Source of the DNA: Suttonella indologenes
GTDB lineage: Bacteria > Pseudomonadota > Gammaproteobacteria > Cardiobacteriales > Cardiobacteriaceae
Reading direction: 5' to 3'
Length of the DNA stretch: 64,000 nt
Assembly (NCBI RefSeq): GCF_900460215.1
Contig: NZ_UHIA01000004.1
Location: 311,001-375,000, forward strand
Position 1 is the first letter of the stretch, and every line of letters starts with the position of its first letter. A program made the position numbers and the translations under genes. Shown piece by piece: positions 46,636-55,160 of the stretch. The notes beneath the pieces were generated by a model that made no database searches, had not been told where the DNA came from, and saw only the letters and a program-made list of their open reading frames with translations.

Positions 46636-47055
46636 TTAAAACGGCACGCCTGAGTAAAGAATCACATTTGCATAAGGCGAACATTCTCCTGTGCGCAGCA
46701 CTGCTTTAGATTGATTGCTTAATGCCTTGAAATCGCTATGTGCTACATATTCAATGGTAATTCGATTACCTTGTTCCGCCTCAGTTTTCGCAATAAGGGC
46801 GAGTGCCGCTTCTGCTATGCGAGGGTTAAGCGTTTTGATTTCTTCCGCTAAAACCAAACGCTCAATAAATAATTCCGATAATACTGCTTTAAGCGTTGTT
46901 AAAAAATCGGGAATGCCGGGGCTTAAAGCGAGATCAATACGGTTTTGCCGTTCGGGAATGGGCAAGCCGGCATCACAAATGGTTAAAGCATCGGTATGTC
47001 CTAAAGTTGCGATAGTATGCGAGAGTTTTGCGTTTAAAATCGTGGTTTTTTTCAT
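46636..47055 (-). CDS. rbsD: D-ribose pyranase
   Basis: A 139-residue enzyme converting beta-pyranose to beta-furanose ribose before phosphorylation. Conserved segments are [28 protein letters not shown] (catalytic His) and the C-terminal [19 protein letters not shown]. It is first in the operon. No rbsR is present; a palindrome upstream (47101-47116) may be a regulator site. Confidence 0.95.
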   Translation of the reverse strand: MKKTTILNAKLSHTIATLGHTDALTICDAGLPIPERQNRIDLALSPGIPDFLTTLKAVLSELFIERLVLAEEIKTLNPRIAEAALALIAKTEAEQGNRITIEYVAHSDFKALSNQSKAVLRTGECSPYANVILYSGVPF

Positions 47056-47100
47056 GGCTACATTCTTTATCTTGATGTTTTTCTCATGTTAAAACATTTT

Positions 47101-47116
47101 TTCAGCAAATGCTAAA
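47101..47116. promoter_or_regulatory. Possible operator upstream of rbsD
   Basis: TTCAGCAAATGCTAAA is a near-perfect palindrome 46-61 bases before the rbsD start. LacI-family sites for RbsR usually have a central CG, which this lacks, so the assignment is weak. Confidence 0.3.
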
Positions 47117-47279
47117 AAATGACATAGAAAATGGGATTAGTTTCTGATTGTTATGTAAAAATAATTGATTATGCTATGCGAGCAAGATTGAAATCTGTTT
47201 TTAGGGATAAGAAAGAATTGAAAAATAGGAAGCTGTCACACTTCTTACTTGCAGAAGCGGAAAGTCATGCAGGGAGAAG
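47117..47279. other. Gene-free stretch before the Correia-like element
   Basis: The gap between rbsD and tpx is 434 bases. It contains the possible operator, this AT-rich piece with no credible gene, a Correia-like element with an extra terminus, and the tpx terminator. A plus-strand frame through 47131-47493 reads into the element and terminator and is not credible. Confidence 0.5.
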
Positions 47280-47410
47280 TATAGTCAAAGAATTAAAAAA
47301 GTATTACGGACTTGGTTTGCCTTTCTGTACGCTCTTGTGCTGTCTGCGGCTCGCCGCCTTGTACTACTTTTCCACTCCTCCGACTATACTTTTTTACTTC
47401 TCCGACTATA
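47280..47410. repeat. Correia-like element with a duplicated right terminus
   Basis: The element proper is 47280-47388 (TATAGTCAAAGAATTA to CTCCTCCGACTATA), with core changes (GACTTGGTTTGCCTTTCTG) that make it the most diverged full copy. A second terminus, TTACTTCTCCGACTATA, follows at 47394-47410. Confidence 0.85.
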
Positions 47411-47451
47411 AATTCCTAGGTACTTGTTTAATTGCTCGATTATGGGCATAT

Positions 47452-47477
47452 AAAAAGCCGGCGTCTGCCGGCTTTTT
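47452..47477. terminator. Intrinsic terminator after tpx
   Basis: AAAAAGCCGGC (47452-47462), loop GTCT, GCCGGCTTTTT (47467-47477). It is symmetrical, so it can act on both strands; on the minus strand it ends the tpx transcript. Confidence 0.85.
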
Positions 47478-47489
47478 AGCATTTGCCGC

Positions 47490-47993
47490 TTAGGCTTGAA
47501 TGGCTTTCAGCGCACTGTCGTAATCGGGTTCGTCGCTGATTTCTTTCACTAATTGCGTGTAAATCACACGATTATCGCCGTCAAGCACAATCACGGCGCG
47601 GGCGCAGAGTCCGGCGAGCGGGCTGTCGGTAATGGCGACGCCGTATTGGTCGGCAAAGTCTTTGCTGCGAAATGCCGAAAGCATTTCTACGTTGTTCAAG
47701 CCTTCGGCGGCGCAGAAGCGTTTTTGGGCGAAGGGCAGGTCGGCGGAGATGCACAGCACGACTGTATTGGAGAGTTGCGCGGCTTTTTCGTTGAATTGGC
47801 GTGCGGCTTTGGCGCAGGTGCCGGTATCAACGCTGGGGAAGATGTTGAGGATTTTGAATTTGTCACCGTAGTCGGCTAGGGTTTTTTCGCTGAGGTCTTG
47901 GGCGACGAGGTGGAAATCGGGTGCGGTTTCTCCGTTTTGCGGAAGTTGTCCTGCTAGGGTAACAGGGTCTTCGTGAAATGTGACTTGGCTCAT
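47490..47993 (-). CDS. tpx: Thiol peroxidase (Tpx)
   Basis: A 167-residue atypical 2-Cys peroxiredoxin. Peroxidatic Cys60 is in [15 protein letters not shown] and resolving Cys94 in [11 protein letters not shown], the usual Tpx spacing. It reduces peroxides with thioredoxin. It lies nine bases after gshA in the same direction, linking peroxide and glutathione genes. Confidence 0.95.
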   Translation of the reverse strand: MSQVTFHEDPVTLAGQLPQNGETAPDFHLVAQDLSEKTLADYGDKFKILNIFPSVDTGTCAKAARQFNEKAAQLSNTVVLCISADLPFAQKRFCAAEGLNNVEMLSAFRSKDFADQYGVAITDSPLAGLCARAVIVLDGDNRVIYTQLVKEISDEPDYDSALKAIQA

Positions 47994-48002
47994 AGTAGCT
48001 CC

Positions 48003-49544
48003 TTAATTTTTAGAAAATAATGCGGCGAGCGGATCGAAATAATGGGCGAGATAGTCGTCAAATGCGATTTGCTGCGCCGCCTGCGCTTCAATATCAGCAA
48101 AGGCTTGCAAGGATTGTCGGCTTTGCTGCTGAAGTTGCGCGGCTATGTTAGCAGGGATTGGCGCGGATAGGGCAGTTTGGTGGCGATTTTGTAATGCGAT
48201 GCCCCAGTCAAGAAATTCCTGTTCGGCGAGTTCCGCCTGCACTTGTTCGGGCAGACGCAGGCTCTGTCCCTGATTGGCGGCGATTTGTCGAGCAATGGCG
48301 TCTTGATAGTCTGTGCTGCCGGCAGCGTGGTCTAGGTTCTCTGCAACAGGCAGGAGTGCTTGTAGGATTTCCGCCGCCCAGTCGCGGGCAAGGATTTGTC
48401 GCTGTTCTCTGAAGAGTTGGAAGTCGGGCGAGAGTCCGCAGCAGGCGGTGCGCAGGCGGTTGTGGTTGGCTTCGTTGTAATCGCTGTTGTCAAAGGGGGA
48501 GCAGGGGTTGATAAGACACCAGAGCATAAAGCATTCGAGGAAGCGGATTTGTTCGAGGCTGATGCCGGCAGGGTCGTAGGGGTTGCTGTCTAATAGGCGC
48601 AGTTCGATGTAGGCGATGCCGCGATTGTGTAGCGCGATGACTGGCAGTTCGCCTTTTTTCAGCGGTTGTTTGGGGCGCGCGCCGCTGTAGTATTCGTTGG
48701 CGATTTGCAGGATGTGGGTGCTGATTTGGCGGTAGTTGCCGGCAGGATCTTTGAGTCCGAAATATTCGTATTGGGGCGCAGGGGTAAGGACGGCGGTGCC
48801 TAGATCGCGGATGTATTCATACAAATGGTTAAAGCTGACGCTGAAATCGACTTTGTTTTGATAGCCGAGCTGGCTCATGCGCAGGGTGGTAGCATTGCGC
48901 CATGAGAGACTGCGACGGTGCAGACGGTCGAGTAAGTTTTGTGCCGGCTGGAAGCTTTCGTCAACGGCGGGGGAGGCGCCGAAGAGGTGACAGATGAGCC
49001 AGCCGTGTTTTTGAATATTGCGCAGCATGCTCATATAGCGGACGTTTTTCCAGTCGTCGCTAAGCGCTACGCCCTCTCTATCGGCTAGGGCTTGCCAAAG
49101 GGCGGGCGGCGGCGAGTAGTTGAAATGTACGCCGGCAATCATTTGCATGGGGCGTCCGTAACGGTATGCCAAGCCTATGCGGTAAAGACGGCGCAGTTTG
49201 CCGCCGTTGCTTTCGCCGAAATAGCCGATGTCGATATGTTCGGGATTGTCGGGCAGACGGCAGGGCATGCTCGGCGGCCAATGCCGTTCTGCGCCGAGAT
49301 GCTGCGCGCTGAATTGCTGGAGCTGCAAGAGTTGCTGATAGGCGGCTTGCGGGCTGTGATGCGGGTCGCTGACAAATTCCAGCAGAGCTTCGCCGTAATC
49401 GATTGTGATGTTGGGGTGAGTGTAAACATTGCCAAGGGCTTCGGGATGGCGGCTGCTTGCCAGTTCGCCGTCGGCATTGCTGCGCAGGGTTTCGCGTTCG
49501 ATGCCGATATGGCCGCCTGACAGCGGTAGCGTCTCAATGTGCAT
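48003..49544 (-). CDS. gshA: Glutamate-cysteine ligase
   Basis: 513 residues, the proteobacterial GshA type. It starts with GGHIGIERETLRSNADG (metal-binding Glu) and has the segments ITIDYGEALLEFVSDPH, GVHFNYSPP and YIELRLLDSNPYDPAGIS. First step of glutathione synthesis. It is divergent from gshB across a 78-base gap, so both steps can be controlled together. Confidence 0.93.
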   Translation of the reverse strand: MHIETLPLSGGHIGIERETLRSNADGELASSRHPEALGNVYTHPNITIDYGEALLEFVSDPHHSPQAAYQQLLQLQQFSAQHLGAERHWPPSMPCRLPDNPEHIDIGYFGESNGGKLRRLYRIGLAYRYGRPMQMIAGVHFNYSPPPALWQALADREGVALSDDWKNVRYMSMLRNIQKHGWLICHLFGASPAVDESFQPAQNLLDRLHRRSLSWRNATTLRMSQLGYQNKVDFSVSFNHLYEYIRDLGTAVLTPAPQYEYFGLKDPAGNYRQISTHILQIANEYYSGARPKQPLKKGELPVIALHNRGIAYIELRLLDSNPYDPAGISLEQIRFLECFMLWCLINPCSPFDNSDYNEANHNRLRTACCGLSPDFQLFREQRQILARDWAAEILQALLPVAENLDHAAGSTDYQDAIARQIAANQGQSLRLPEQVQAELAEQEFLDWGIALQNRHQTALSAPIPANIAAQLQQQSRQSLQAFADIEAQAAQQIAFDDYLAHYFDPLAALFSKN

Positions 49545-49622
49545 AATCTGCTCCTCTCAAGAATTTGAGCATAATAGCGCATTCTTGGTTATGATGGCAG
49601 CTAGTAAAACAAGGAGAAAGCA

Positions 49623-50570
49623 ATGCAGACATTAGCCGTTTTAATGGACAATATTGATGAGATTAAGCCGTATAAAGACACGACTTTCGCCCTGATGCTG
49701 GCGGCGCAGCGCCGCGGTATGCAAGTGATGATATTTGAGCAGCAGGACTGGCGCGTGCGCGACGGCGAGGTGCGCGCTTATGTGCGTACGGTGGAGCTTT
49801 TTGACCGCGACGAAGAGTATTGCCGCGTCTTAAATGAGGAAGAAATCGATTTGACCAGTGCGGACGTGGTTTTGCAGCGCAAAGATCCGCCGTTTAACCT
49901 GCGCTATATTTACGACAGCTATATGCTGGATTTATTGGTCGGTCAAGGCGTTACCGTCATCAATCCGCCTGCCGCGCTGCGCAATATCAATGAAAAATTT
50001 GCCATCAGCCAAATTCCGCAATGCACGCCGCCGACCTTAATCACAAAATCGCGCGAGGATATTTTGGATTTCTTACGCGAGCATAAAGAAGCGGTGCTGA
50101 AGCCTTTGGACGGCATGGGCGGTATGGGCATTTTCAAATTGAGTTTGGGCGATAAAAATATCAGCGCAATTTTAGACGCGATGAATCCCGACGGATTGGA
50201 AACCTTGATGGTGCAGGGCTTTTTGCCACAGGTAACGGAAGGAGATAAGCGGATTTTGATTATTAACGGCGAAGCGGTCGATCACGGTTTGGCACGACTG
50301 CCCAAAGAAGGCGAATTCCGCGCTAATCTTGCCGCTGGCGGTCGCGGCGTGGTGCAGCCTTTGACAGAAAGGGAATGGTGGTTGGTCGAACAGGTTAAGC
50401 CCTTGATTGAGCGGGAAGGTCTGCATTTGGTGGGGCTGGATGTCATCGGCGGTCATGTAACCGAAATCAATGTAACCAGCCCAACCTGCATGCGCGAAAT
50501 CGAAAATGCCACAGGGCAGGATATTGCAGGACGTTTTTGGGAAACATTGGCAAAGAAAATTGCAGAGTAA
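49623..50570 (+). CDS. gshB: Glutathione synthetase
   Basis: A 315-residue ATP-grasp enzyme joining gamma-glutamylcysteine and glycine. Motifs: MDNIDEIKPYKDTTFALMLAA, VLQRKDPPFNLRYIYDSYML, VLKPLDGMGGMGIFK (ATP loop), GGRGVVQPLT and VTEINVTSPTCMREIE. AAGGAG precedes the ATG. Confidence 0.95.
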   Translation: MQTLAVLMDNIDEIKPYKDTTFALMLAAQRRGMQVMIFEQQDWRVRDGEVRAYVRTVELFDRDEEYCRVLNEEEIDLTSADVVLQRKDPPFNLRYIYDSYMLDLLVGQGVTVINPPAALRNINEKFAISQIPQCTPPTLITKSREDILDFLREHKEAVLKPLDGMGGMGIFKLSLGDKNISAILDAMNPDGLETLMVQGFLPQVTEGDKRILIINGEAVDHGLARLPKEGEFRANLAAGGRGVVQPLTEREWWLVEQVKPLIEREGLHLVGLDVIGGHVTEINVTSPTCMREIENATGQDIAGRFWETLAKKIAE

Positions 50571-50602
50571 AGGAAGAAAATATTGTTTGCGGCTTTTTGA
50601 AG

Positions 50603-50788
50603 TTAAAATGCAGCTAAGCTTGCACAGAAAAAATTGCCGTAAAAACAAAAAACACCGCGTTCTTGATTAAGACGACGGTGTTTTTCTTGGCGTTGATAAC
50701 TGCCTTTACCTTTCTGCGCTTTCACGACCCGCTGTCGGTATGTGCCGCTTAAAAGTAAATCGCGGTTTAATTGTCTTTTATTCTTCAT
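50603..50788 (-). CDS. arfA: Alternative ribosome-rescue factor A
   Basis: A 61-residue protein. DLLLSGTYRQRVVKAQKGKGSYQRQEKHRR matches the ArfA core, where E. coli reads [24 protein letters not shown]. ArfA recruits release factor 2 to ribosomes stalled on nonstop mRNA when tmRNA is short. A terminator hairpin (50648-50685) sits inside the frame, so most transcripts would end before the stop codon and yield a truncated active protein removed from tmRNA control. The residues after about 40 are likely dispensable. Confidence 0.85.
   Translation of the reverse strand: MKNKRQLNRDLLLSGTYRQRVVKAQKGKGSYQRQEKHRRLNQERGVFCFYGNFFCASLAAF
50645..50685 (-). terminator. Intrinsic terminator inside the arfA frame
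   Basis: On the minus strand AAAAACACCG (50685-50676) pairs with CGGTGTTTTT (50657-50648), with extra ACG/CGT pairing inside, followed by TTTGTTTTT. It ends the arfA mRNA within the coding sequence. Confidence 0.8.
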
Positions 50789-50821
50789 ATCAGCTCCTAT
50801 TTTGAAATGAATGACAGACGA

Positions 50822-51019
50822 TTAGACATTATTTTCATCTGCTTCTTTAATTGCTTGACGGATTGGACAGCCGCTGCGCGCCTTAATCATGCCCGCCAAT
50901 TCATCGCGCTTGCCTTCTACGATTAATTGAGAGTTACCGCTGCGCTGCCCTTTTTCCTGCTTGCGCTTGCCTTTGTATTGCCACCAATGGGCAACCATAT
51001 CGGATAGAAAATTTGGCAT
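50822..51019 (-). CDS. Small hypothetical protein
   Basis: A 65-residue basic protein (MPNFLSDMVAHWWQYKGKRKQ) with a conserved-looking C-terminal block, GKRDELAGMIKARSGCPIRQAIKEADENN. I do not recognise the family. It lies 33 bases before arfA in the same direction, so the two may share a transcript. AGGAG lies upstream of ATG 51019. Confidence 0.5.
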   Translation of the reverse strand: MPNFLSDMVAHWWQYKGKRKQEKGQRSGNSQLIVEGKRDELAGMIKARSGCPIRQAIKEADENNV

Positions 51020-51074
51020 TTTTTTCTCCTAATTATTTTGAAGGGCTTATGATACGCGAAAATCCGCGCATAAA

Positions 51075-51097
51075 AAATCCCCGCAGAGCGGGGATTT
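51075..51097 (-). terminator. Intrinsic terminator of the adhesin gene
   Basis: AAATCCCCGC (51075-51084) pairs with GCGGGGATTT (51088-51097) around a 3-base loop. On the minus strand a T run follows. Confidence 0.85.
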
Positions 51098-51111
51098 GTA
51101 CTGTTTGCCGT

Positions 51112-54100
51112 TTAGACAATATTGATGCCGATATTCAGCTCGTCAGTAATGGTGTAAGTTCCTTGAGCGCCAAGGTTTACCGTATAAACATTGCCGTCTC
51201 GGCTGACGCTGCTCTCATCATCAACATCAAGAGTAAACACATCTAAAGGATTTTTATTTGATGCATCTGTTTTGTTAGCAAATAGGCTAATATTTTTTAC
51301 GCCATTATCTACTAATGCGGATTGCGTTAAGGTAACGGTATTTGGCGCCATGTTCGCATCTTTGCCATTGCCACTACGTAAATCAATGATTTCAATATTG
51401 GTAATACTTAATTGATTGCCGTCAATTGTTGTATCTTGAGCTAAAACAAGCGTATCCTTGCCTGAACCACCATTGATTTTGCTACCATTTGTTGCTGTGC
51501 CATATAAAGTAATGACATCATCGCCGTCTCCGCCTTGAATTGAAGTATTGGAGATATTGTCTTTGGCATAAAAATAATCATCTCCTTCGCCTAGGCTAAT
51601 AGTGGCTTTTTTTGCCGAATTAATCACAACGACATCGTTTCCAGCTAAGGTGTTGATTGTGGCATTTGACACATCAGCTTCTTGATAGATATCATCATGT
51701 TTTGTAATCTGATTTTTAAATGTAACAGGATTTACGTTGCCATTAATGGCTACATAAAGCGCGGCATAGGAATTTGCGGTCATACCGTCATAAGAATGGA
51801 TATTCAGATTATCATAAATAGTAAGATCCAACCCCTTGCTTAAGGCTTTAATTACCGTATTTTCTGTGTCGAGTTTATATTCAAATTTATAGAAATTATC
51901 ATTTTCTCCTAATTTTTGCTCTTGAACTGTTTTGAAATTTCCATAAGCACCTGAAATAATATTTCCGTTACTAAGTTTTTCCGTTTCTCCGATTGCTTTG
52001 AGATAATGCTCGTTTGTATCTTTATCTGTAATTGTTACGCTTACGCTACTGTCTACTACACTAGAGATTGAACTGTTTATCAAGTTAATTATTTGATTAC
52101 TTGATGTTGTGGAGATATCCGCAGGAGAGTTTACTGTAATAGTTAATTTTGCAGTACTAATAGTTCCATCTGCATCTTTAATGGTATAGGTAAAGACATC
52201 TTTACCGGTTTTGCCTTGATTAGGCGTATAGGTATAGCTTCCGTCTGCTTGAATTTTAAGTGTTCCAAGCTCACCTTGAATTTCTGTGCCAACACCATTG
52301 CTGACTTTATCATGCACGCCTGATTGAGCGCCGATAACGGTTGTCGGCGTATCTTCACCAGTTTTATCATTATCTAATACATTTCCGCTTGCCGTCTTTT
52401 CTAAAACGCTTCCGCTTGCAGATTCAATATTGGCTTTATTCTCATCATCAACAGCTTCAGGTGCAGTATCAGTAATTTTAACGGTAAATTTACCATCGTG
52501 CTTATTGCCGTCTGTTCCCAGCAGGGTAAATGGAATTTCATTGATGATAGGATCATTTTTGCTATGGTCTTGAGCATTACTTTTATAAGTGTAGCTAAGT
52601 TCTCCTGTTTCAGGATTATACCCTGTGATTTTTAATCTAATAGCGCCGTCTTTATCGCTATTAGGATCTAAATCAATCGGGAATTCATTGCTGGCATTGA
52701 TTATTTTATTCAAACCAAGCTCTTTTCCATTAATCGTAATGCTGGTAAATGATGTTTTCGGACCAATTGTAAAGGTTCCTGCATATTCCTTACCTTCTTC
52801 CACTTCGTCTCCATCGCCAGTGATGCTTAATGGACGATCATCATCCGTGTCATGCGGTGTTGCATCAGGGTTTTTCGGATCAGCAGGAGGATTATTGCCG
52901 GGGGTTTTTCCGTCGGTTGTGCCGTCATCCCAAATTTCGGTAGTTACGGATTTATTGCCGTACTTGAGTTCTTTTTTGATAGTCTCGCCGTTTTCAGTTT
53001 TAACACCTTCGGCTTTATCAATGCTAACGGTGTACTTTTCGCCGCCGTTTGCGCTTTCATATTCTTTGTCATTTTCTATATCAACAGAGATTTTGGCGCT
53101 AGTTTGTCCGGCTTTGATGATCACGGTTCTGGTGCCCGCACCGTTTGTGCCAAAATCTTTGTCATCTGTTTTAGGATCATCGGCAGCATGGGCGACGGTG
53201 TAGGTGATTTCGGTATCTACGCCGCTGGCTTTATCCAATTTGATAGTGTATTTCGCTTGACCGATACCTTCATTTACGCTGTTCAGTCCCTCAATAGAAA
53301 CGGTCGGGCGGTCATCATAGACATTGCTGGGATTATCAGGATTCTTGGGATCGGCAGGGTCTGTGCCGTTTGTCGTACCGTCGTCCCAAATGACCGTAGT
53401 AACGCTGCCTTTGTTTTTGTCGATGGCGGCATTTTTGGGATTTACTAATGTAACGGTATAGTCTTCTTTGCCTTCAAAGATATCATCGTTATGGATGCCT
53501 AAATCAAAATCTACTTTGAGAGTTGTTGAACCTTTAGGGATGGTAACTTTTTTAACGATATCGCCATCAGCGATTTTGGACGAAAAGTCTTTCGCATCTG
53601 TTGTACCGTGCTTCAAAATAACATCTACGGTAGTGTCTGCCGTATTGTTTACTTTATTGAGCGTAACGGTATAGGTCACTTTACCAACAGCTTCATTGAC
53701 AGCAGTAGGTCCGCTAATTCCCAATGTTAAATCGCGGTCGTCATCTGTGTTATGCGGTGTTGCATCAGGGTTTTTCGGATCAGCCGGCGGATTATTGCCG
53801 GGTGTTGTGCCGTCGGTCGTGCCGTTGTCCCAAATGGCGGTGGTTACGGATTTATTGCCGTATTTGGTTTCGCCGTTATCGATAGCGGTAAATTTGTCGG
53901 TATTGTCAGTTTGACCGCCTACCGCTTTATCAATGCTAACGGTGTACTTTTCGCCTCCGTTTGCGCTTTCATATTTTTTGTCATTTTCTATATCAACAGA
54001 GATTTCGGCGCTAGTTTGTCCGGCTTTGATGATCACGGTTCTGGTGCCCGCACCGTTTGTGCCAAAATCTTTGTCATCTGTTTTAGGATCATCGGCAGCA

Positions 54101-55143
54101 TGGGCGACGGTGTAGGTGATTTCGGTATCTACGCCGCTGGCTTTATCCAATTTGATAGTGTATTTCGCTTGACCGATGCCTTCATTTACATTTTTTGGTC
54201 CCTCAATAGAAACAGTCGGGCGGTCATCATCGCTATCATGCGGTATTTTCGGATCGCTCGGTACCGGATCTGTTCCGGGTGTTTTTCCATCGGTAGTGCC
54301 ATTGTCATAGATGGTAGTGGTTATGCTGTCTTTGCCGATAGTGGCATTAGTTGGGTCGGAGATTTTAACGGTGTAGCTTTCTTCACCTTCATAGATGTGG
54401 TCGTTTTCAATGCCGACAGGGATGGTGGCGGTGGTTTTGCCTTTAGGAATGGTTACCGTACCTGTCATGGGCGTATCTTTGGTGAAATCTTCTACGCTGG
54501 TCGGGGCGTTAGGCGTGATGGTGTATTTAATGGTGACGTCTTCTGCGGCAGGTTTATCGAGCGTGACGGTGTATTCCACAGTGCCGATGCCTTCATTGAC
54601 TTTTTCCAGACCTGAGATGGAGGCTTTAGGCAGGGCAGGTTTGTCGTCTCCGCCACCGCCGCCACCGCCGCCACCGGCAAGAGCTGCTAGCCCGGCCAAT
54701 GGAATTAGAGCTAATGGCCATAGGGGGAGCGCCATTGCAGCAGCAGTGGCGACGCTTCCGCCGACGGCTTGGGTGGCGACAACGCCTTCCGCCAATTGGT
54801 GAATGGCGGCACCGGCTTGCGCGGTTTCAGGTACGTATGGATAAATAGCACCGTTCTCATGCAATCCGACGAGGAGATTATCCGTTTTATTGCCCGCGGT
54901 GGCGTAATAGTCCTGAATGATGAGTCCGGGTTGCTCAGTGGTTTGTCCTTCAAAGGCTACAAGAAGGTCGTTGCCGGCGCGTTGGACTTCGATGTTTTCA
55001 GGGGCAAAGCCTGTGATTTCGTCGATTAATTGGAATCTTTGACCTGATTCTGCTTTGATGACGGTGGCTTGTGCGTTTGAGAGTCTGGCAGCCGGGTTGG
55101 CAATTTCGCCATTGGCTTTTAGGATTTGTAATGCGATACTCAT
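51112..55143 (-). CDS. Bap-like giant surface adhesin with Calx-beta, VCBS and RTX-like regions
   Basis: 1343 residues. Residues 1-130 form a BapA-type prefix domain, then a hydrophobic stretch (131-156) and nine consecutive Gly (157-165). Next come four Calx-beta repeats, each with a '.VNEG.G...YT..L' start and ending in 'IWDDGTTDG.TPG'; repeats 2 and 4 are almost identical. Then follow a linker domain, a VCBS/cadherin-like domain (DTAPEAVDDENKANI...GTLKIQADGSYTYTPN), and a C-terminal region with IQGGDGDDVITLYG and INGGSGKDTLVLA, the type I secretion signature. Probable secreted or surface biofilm adhesin that binds Ca2+. GAAGGAA precedes the ATG. It follows the OmpA-like lipoprotein gene by 17 bases. 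Confidence 0.85.
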   Translation of the reverse strand: MSIALQILKANGEIANPAARLSNAQATVIKAESGQRFQLIDEITGFAPENIEVQRAGNDLLVAFEGQTTEQPGLIIQDYYATAGNKTDNLLVGLHENGAIYPYVPETAQAGAAIHQLAEGVVATQAVGGSVATAAAMALPLWPLALIPLAGLAALAGGGGGGGGGDDKPALPKASISGLEKVNEGIGTVEYTVTLDKPAAEDVTIKYTITPNAPTSVEDFTKDTPMTGTVTIPKGKTTATIPVGIENDHIYEGEESYTVKISDPTNATIGKDSITTTIYDNGTTDGKTPGTDPVPSDPKIPHDSDDDRPTVSIEGPKNVNEGIGQAKYTIKLDKASGVDTEITYTVAHAADDPKTDDKDFGTNGAGTRTVIIKAGQTSAEISVDIENDKKYESANGGEKYTVSIDKAVGGQTDNTDKFTAIDNGETKYGNKSVTTAIWDNGTTDGTTPGNNPPADPKNPDATPHNTDDDRDLTLGISGPTAVNEAVGKVTYTVTLNKVNNTADTTVDVILKHGTTDAKDFSSKIADGDIVKKVTIPKGSTTLKVDFDLGIHNDDIFEGKEDYTVTLVNPKNAAIDKNKGSVTTVIWDDGTTNGTDPADPKNPDNPSNVYDDRPTVSIEGLNSVNEGIGQAKYTIKLDKASGVDTEITYTVAHAADDPKTDDKDFGTNGAGTRTVIIKAGQTSAKISVDIENDKEYESANGGEKYTVSIDKAEGVKTENGETIKKELKYGNKSVTTEIWDDGTTDGKTPGNNPPADPKNPDATPHDTDDDRPLSITGDGDEVEEGKEYAGTFTIGPKTSFTSITINGKELGLNKIINASNEFPIDLDPNSDKDGAIRLKITGYNPETGELSYTYKSNAQDHSKNDPIINEIPFTLLGTDGNKHDGKFTVKITDTAPEAVDDENKANIESASGSVLEKTASGNVLDNDKTGEDTPTTVIGAQSGVHDKVSNGVGTEIQGELGTLKIQADGSYTYTPNQGKTGKDVFTYTIKDADGTISTAKLTITVNSPADISTTSSNQIINLINSSISSVVDSSVSVTITDKDTNEHYLKAIGETEKLSNGNIISGAYGNFKTVQEQKLGENDNFYKFEYKLDTENTVIKALSKGLDLTIYDNLNIHSYDGMTANSYAALYVAINGNVNPVTFKNQITKHDDIYQEADVSNATINTLAGNDVVVINSAKKATISLGEGDDYFYAKDNISNTSIQGGDGDDVITLYGTATNGSKINGGSGKDTLVLAQDTTIDGNQLSITNIEIIDLRSGNGKDANMAPNTVTLTQSALVDNGVKNISLFANKTDASNKNPLDVFTLDVDDESSVSRDGNVYTVNLGAQGTYTITDELNIGINIV
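52851..53318. repeat. Direct repeat within the adhesin gene, copy A (partner 53751-54230)
   Basis: About 470 bp encoding Calx-beta repeat 4 is almost identical to 53751-54230 (repeat 2), about 900 bp away, except around the segment between KYTVSIDKA and KYGNKSVTT. It probably arose by recent duplication or gene conversion and could allow copy-number change. Confidence 0.75.
53751..54230. repeat. Direct repeat within the adhesin gene, copy B
   Basis: Partner of 52851-53318, encoding Calx-beta repeat 2. A diverged repeat (3) lies between the two copies. Confidence 0.75.
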
Positions 55144-55160
55144 ATGGAATTCCTTCTATT

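Noticed and set aside
47131..47493. 120-codon plus-strand frame between rbsD and tpx
   Set aside because: It runs through the Correia-like element and the tpx terminator and has no ribosome site or recognisable domain.
52625..54615. Long plus-strand frames (up to 287 codons) opposite the adhesin gene
   Set aside because: They are mirror images of the repetitive adhesin codons. Their repeats match the Calx-beta repeats, and they lack start signals.
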